The position numbers and the translations under genes are program-made. From CAVXAE01 sp044225565 (GTDB lineage Bacteria; Pseudomonadota; Gammaproteobacteria; Steroidobacterales; Steroidobacteraceae), in contig JBGAIL010000082.1 in assembly GCA_044225565.1 (NCBI GenBank), forward strand, positions 1 through 19,871: a DNA stretch of 19,871 nt, given 5' to 3'. The notes beneath the pieces are model-generated. The model made no database searches, was not told the origin of the DNA, and worked only from the letters and a program-made list of their open reading frames with translations. Position 1 is the stretch's first letter, and every line of letters starts with the position of its first letter. Shown here piece after piece: positions 17,743-19,871 of the stretch.

Positions 17743-17792
17743 ATTTTCCGAATCTGCGGCGTGAGCAAGGTCACCGATCCACGGATTTCATG

Positions 17793-17798
17793 GATAAT
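17793..17798 (+). promoter_or_regulatory. -10 element GATAAT for a leaderless start
   Basis: GATAAT ends 8 nt before the GTG at 17807, so transcription should begin at or next to the start codon. No Shine-Dalgarno lies before the GTG (CCGCCGCC). No clear -35 box is seen. Confidence 0.4.
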
Positions 17799-17806
17799 CC
17801 GCCGCC

Positions 17807-18808
17807 GTGAGCCCCCCTCCCTCCCCAGAATCGCGCCGCTTCCGGGACGCTTTGGGCGCATTCGCGACCGGCGTGACCATCGTGACCACACGCGGCCCGG
17901 ACGGCGAGGACATCGGCCTCACCGCCAACAGCTTCAACTCCGTTTCGCTCGACCCGCCGATGGTGCTATGGAGCCTGTCGCGCAAGGCGCGGAGCCTCCC
18001 GGCGTTCCTGGCCAACCCTCATTTCGCCGTGCACGTGCTCGCGGCAGACCAGGAAGACCTTTCGCATCGCTTCGCTCAGCAGGGTTCCGACAAGTTCACC
18101 GGCCTTGCGCTGGGACGCGGTGAATCCGGTATTCCGCTACTCGGCAGCTGCTCGGCGCGCTTCGAATGCCGCACGGCGTTCAAGCACGAGGGTGGCGATC
18201 ACGTGATCTTCGTGGGAGCCGTGACGGCCTTCGAGAGCTTCGGGCGCCCTCCCCTGTTGTTCCATGGCGGCCGCTACGCCGTCGCGGTCGAGAAAACGCC
18301 TCGTACCGCCGCCGCGCCCGACGATGGCGAGCCCGACAGCAGCTTCAGCCGGGACTTCCTCATCTATCTCCTCGGCCGCGCCCACTTCCAGCTGTTCCTG
18401 GGCCTGCGGCGGGACCTCGAGGCGCACGGACTCACCGAAGACGAATGGTTCGTGCTGAGCCTCCTCGGCGTCACCGATCACCGCAGTGTCGAAGAGCTGG
18501 ATCGTATGCTCGGCTATACGGGCAGACGCGTGACCTACGAGCTGGTAGCTCGGCTGGCGGCGGGCGGGTTCGTACGCCTCGACGGCGGGTACGACCCGCA
18601 CGTGAAGGTGGGCTTGACGGAGCAGGGCCGCACCGTGGTCATCGAGCTCGTCGCGGCCGCCAAGGCGGTCGAATCCCACGCCGAGCGGAATCTGGGCTTC
18701 GGCGAGACGCAGATGCTCAAGAGAGCCCTGCGCAACATCATCCGGGACGCACCGCTCACGGAACGGCGCCAGCAGCCGATCGAACGGGGAATGCCCAACG
18801 AGATGTGA
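17807..18808 (+). CDS. Flavin reductase fused to a MarR-like regulatory domain (two-component monooxygenase reductase)
   Basis: 333 residues. Residues about 8-165 form a flavin reductase-like FMN-binding domain: FATGVTIVTT, LTANSFNSVSLDPPMVLWSL, HFAVHVLAADQ, DKFTGL and the closing HGGRYAV. Residues about 185-325 form a winged helix of MarR type: FQLFLGLRRDLEAHGLTEDE, then RRVTYELVARLAAGGFVRLDG and LTEQGR. The same architecture and length (about 315) occur in the C1 reductase of Acinetobacter p-hydroxyphenylacetate hydroxylase, where the MarR domain is an effector-sensing brake rather than a DNA binder. It would make reduced flavin with NAD(P)H for a partner monooxygenase, but none is in the window. 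It starts at a GTG with a GATAAT -10 box 8 nt upstream. It is divergent from the epsB-like gene and not obviously linked to EPS. Confidence 0.8.
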   Translation: MSPPPSPESRRFRDALGAFATGVTIVTTRGPDGEDIGLTANSFNSVSLDPPMVLWSLSRKARSLPAFLANPHFAVHVLAADQEDLSHRFAQQGSDKFTGLALGRGESGIPLLGSCSARFECRTAFKHEGGDHVIFVGAVTAFESFGRPPLLFHGGRYAVAVEKTPRTAAAPDDGEPDSSFSRDFLIYLLGRAHFQLFLGLRRDLEAHGLTEDEWFVLSLLGVTDHRSVEELDRMLGYTGRRVTYELVARLAAGGFVRLDGGYDPHVKVGLTEQGRTVVIELVAAAKAVESHAERNLGFGETQMLKRALRNIIRDAPLTERRQQPIERGMPNEM

Positions 18809-18841
18809 ATCGATGTCACATAACGCTCAGCGGCACTCACA

Positions 18842-18847
18842 TAGAAT
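18842..18847 (+). promoter_or_regulatory. -10 element TAGAAT for a leaderless acpS start
   Basis: TAGAAT ends exactly 8 nt before the ATG at 18856, the same geometry as at 17793-17798. The gap CGCCCGCC has no Shine-Dalgarno match. It lies in the 47-nt spacer after the reductase stop. Confidence 0.4.
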
Positions 18848-18855
18848 CGCCCGCC

Positions 18856-19278
18856 ATGCCCAGCCCCACCGCGCCGCAGCCCCGTGTCGGGATCGATCTG
18901 GTGCGCATCAGCCGGATCGAGGAGTCCCTGCAACGCTTCGGCGACCGGTTCGTGAGGCGCCTGTTCCATGAGGACGAGATCCTGTACGCAATGGCCGCGC
19001 CTGCGGCGCGCCGCGCCGAATACCTGGCGGCACGCTTTGCCGCCAAGGAAGCCACGATCAAGGCCTTGCGAGTGGCGCACCACGGCATCTCGTGGCGCGA
19101 CATCGAAGTGCGCCGCAGCACGGATGGCGACTGTGCGCTGGTGCTGCATGGTGCCGCCGAAAAGGCTGCCCACGAGGCGGGCTTGTCCGTGGCCTCCCTC
19201 AGCCTGACGCACGAGGGCGACTACGCCGCCGCGGTCGTCCTCGCGCAACCCCTGGAATCCCACTCCCATCAGTCATGA
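18856..19278 (+). CDS. acpS: Holo-[acyl-carrier-protein] synthase family phosphopantetheinyl transferase
   Basis: 140 residues. Transfers 4'-phosphopantetheine from CoA to the serine of an acyl carrier protein. The AcpS signature VGIDLVRISRIEESL has the Mg2+-binding Asp14. RFAAKEATIKAL has the second metal ligand, Glu65. The C-terminal strand SLSLTHEGDYAAAVV is also conserved. Slightly longer than typical AcpS (about 120-130) because of short extensions at both ends. Its TGA overlaps the ATG of the next gene (ATGA), and that gene encodes a carrier protein, so the two are translationally coupled and this enzyme is probably dedicated to that carrier. It could still be the cell's general AcpS, but housekeeping acpS usually lies next to pdxJ/recO, which is not the context here. 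Confidence 0.88.
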   Translation: MPSPTAPQPRVGIDLVRISRIEESLQRFGDRFVRRLFHEDEILYAMAAPAARRAEYLAARFAAKEATIKALRVAHHGISWRDIEVRRSTDGDCALVLHGAAEKAAHEAGLSVASLSLTHEGDYAAAVVLAQPLESHSHQS

Positions 19279-19544
19279 AAGTCGCAGAATTGAACGCTCC
19301 CGCAAACGTCGAAAGAATCCGCCGCATCCTCAAGGAGCACGGCAGGCTCAACACGGATGTCGAGACGCTCGGCATCGACTCGGACCTGTATCAGGCGGGC
19401 ATGACTTCCCATGCGAGCGTGAACGTCATGCTGGCGCTCGAAGGGGAGTTCGAGATCGAATTCCCCGACCAGATGCTGAAGCGGAGCATGTTCGACAGCA
19501 TCTCCTCGATCAACAGTGCGGTCGAGCAGCTCACGCGCAACTAG
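19275..19544 (+). CDS. Acyl carrier protein with variant attachment motif
   Basis: 89 residues, a four-helix carrier domain. The phosphopantetheine site reads GMTSHASVNVMLALEGEFEI at about 42-61, so Ser45 is present. The standard DSL motif is TSH, and the usual acidic Asp is replaced by Thr. Downstream EFPDQMLKRSMFDSISSINSAV matches helix III/IV of carrier proteins. The first residues (MKVAELNAPANVERIRRILK) form helix I. It overlaps acpS by 4 nt and precedes a GH2-like gene by 10 nt. It is unlikely to be the housekeeping AcpP, which has a strict GADSL site and the fabD/fabG/fabF context. Its substrate is unknown; a specialised acyl or aminoacyl pathway is possible. Confidence 0.82.
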   Translation: MKVAELNAPANVERIRRILKEHGRLNTDVETLGIDSDLYQAGMTSHASVNVMLALEGEFEIEFPDQMLKRSMFDSISSINSAVEQLTRN

Positions 19545-19554
19545 CGCGGGGACC

Positions 19555-19871
19555 ATGCCAGGCCGCATCAGAAGCGCCACCTGCCACCGTCGCGAAGAGC
19601 TGGCTTCCGGGTGGGAGGCAGCGGCGGCGGCGCCTGGCGCGGCCGCCGAATCCCTCCAATGGAGATCCATCGGAGCCGCGGGCACCGTAGCCGCGGTGTG
19701 GAGCGAGCCGGGGGACATCGACGCGCAGGACTGGTGGTATCGGCTGCGCTTCAGCACCCCGCGCAGCGAATCGACAACCCGCACGATATTGGGATTCGAC
19801 GGCCTCGCCACCCCGGCCGACGCGTGGATCAACGGACGGCCCGTCCTGTCCAGCGACAACATGTTCGTGGC
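19555..19871 (+). CDS. GH2-like glycosidase, N-terminal part (runs off the window)
   Basis: From ATG 19555 a frame stays open for 105 codons to the window edge. After an Ala-rich stretch (residues 22-31) it reads DIDAQDWWYRLRFSTP, then ILGFDGLATPADAWINGRPV and SSDNMF. This is the galactose-binding-like, sugar-binding N-terminal domain of glycoside hydrolase family 2; the Gly-Leu-Ala-Thr-x-Ala-(Asp/Glu) pattern is typical of beta-mannosidases and related enzymes. The catalytic TIM barrel would lie beyond the window. It begins 10 nt after the acyl carrier protein stop and is likely cotranscribed with acpS and the carrier gene, an odd partnership. No signal peptide is seen at this start, so a cytoplasmic role is possible. 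Confidence 0.6.
   Translation, partial: MPGRIRSATCHRREELASGWEAAAAAPGAAAESLQWRSIGAAGTVAAVWSEPGDIDAQDWWYRLRFSTPRSESTTRTILGFDGLATPADAWINGRPVLSSDNMFV

Overview
The window reads as a chromosomal exopolysaccharide (EPS) locus from a GC-rich proteobacterium. A Xanthomonadales/Nevskiales/Steroidobacter-like gammaproteobacterium is my best guess; a betaproteobacterium is possible. The reasons are codon use, a Wzx/Wzy-type EPS operon of the kind found with exosortase (XrtA/PEP-CTERM) systems, a PrsR-like sigma-54 activator, an EpsB-like sugar transferase, and probable leaderless starts. No exosortase, PEP-CTERM protein, tRNA, rRNA, CRISPR array or insertion sequence is visible.

Layout. (1) 1-3318, minus strand: a PAPS-dependent sulfotransferase, a Wzx-like flippase and the N-terminal part of a Wzy/ligase-like membrane protein. 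(2) 3380-7926, plus strand: an AlgD-like GDP-mannose 6-dehydrogenase, a glycosyltransferase, a second sulfotransferase and a second glycosyltransferase. (3) 13631-7960, minus strand: initiating phosphoglycosyltransferase, short Poly_export/SLBB protein, outer-membrane barrel, Wzz-like chain-length protein and BY-type tyrosine autokinase, behind a good -24/-12 (sigma-54) promoter. (4) 13632-14173, intergenic control region: besides that promoter, on the plus strand it carries a clear class I cyclic di-GMP (GEMM) riboswitch followed by a hairpin that holds the Shine-Dalgarno sequence of (5), a small Ig/FN3 lipoprotein gene (14174-14881). (6) 17719-14930, minus strand: a second phosphoglycosyltransferase (EpsB type) and a PrsR-like sigma-54 activator. 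(7) 17807-18808: a flavin reductase-MarR fusion. (8) 18856 to the end: AcpS, a variant acyl carrier protein and the start of a GH2-like glycosidase.

How it fits together (inference). GDP-mannuronate from the dehydrogenase and other sugars are built on undecaprenyl phosphate by the phosphoglycosyltransferases and glycosyltransferases, decorated by two sulfotransferases, flipped and polymerised. The product is exported through the Wzz/kinase/Poly_export/barrel machine. Two signals meet at one intergenic region: sigma-54 activation of the export operon and c-di-GMP sensing for the divergent lipoprotein. The product may be a sulfated, uronate-containing EPS, with the lipoprotein as a surface or matrix partner.

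Caution: seven genes carry about nine small indels, many beside G/C runs and some in compensating pairs. The homologous reading continues cleanly in another frame after each, so most are probably assembly or sequencing errors. I annotate these genes as single CDSs and mark the shift points.
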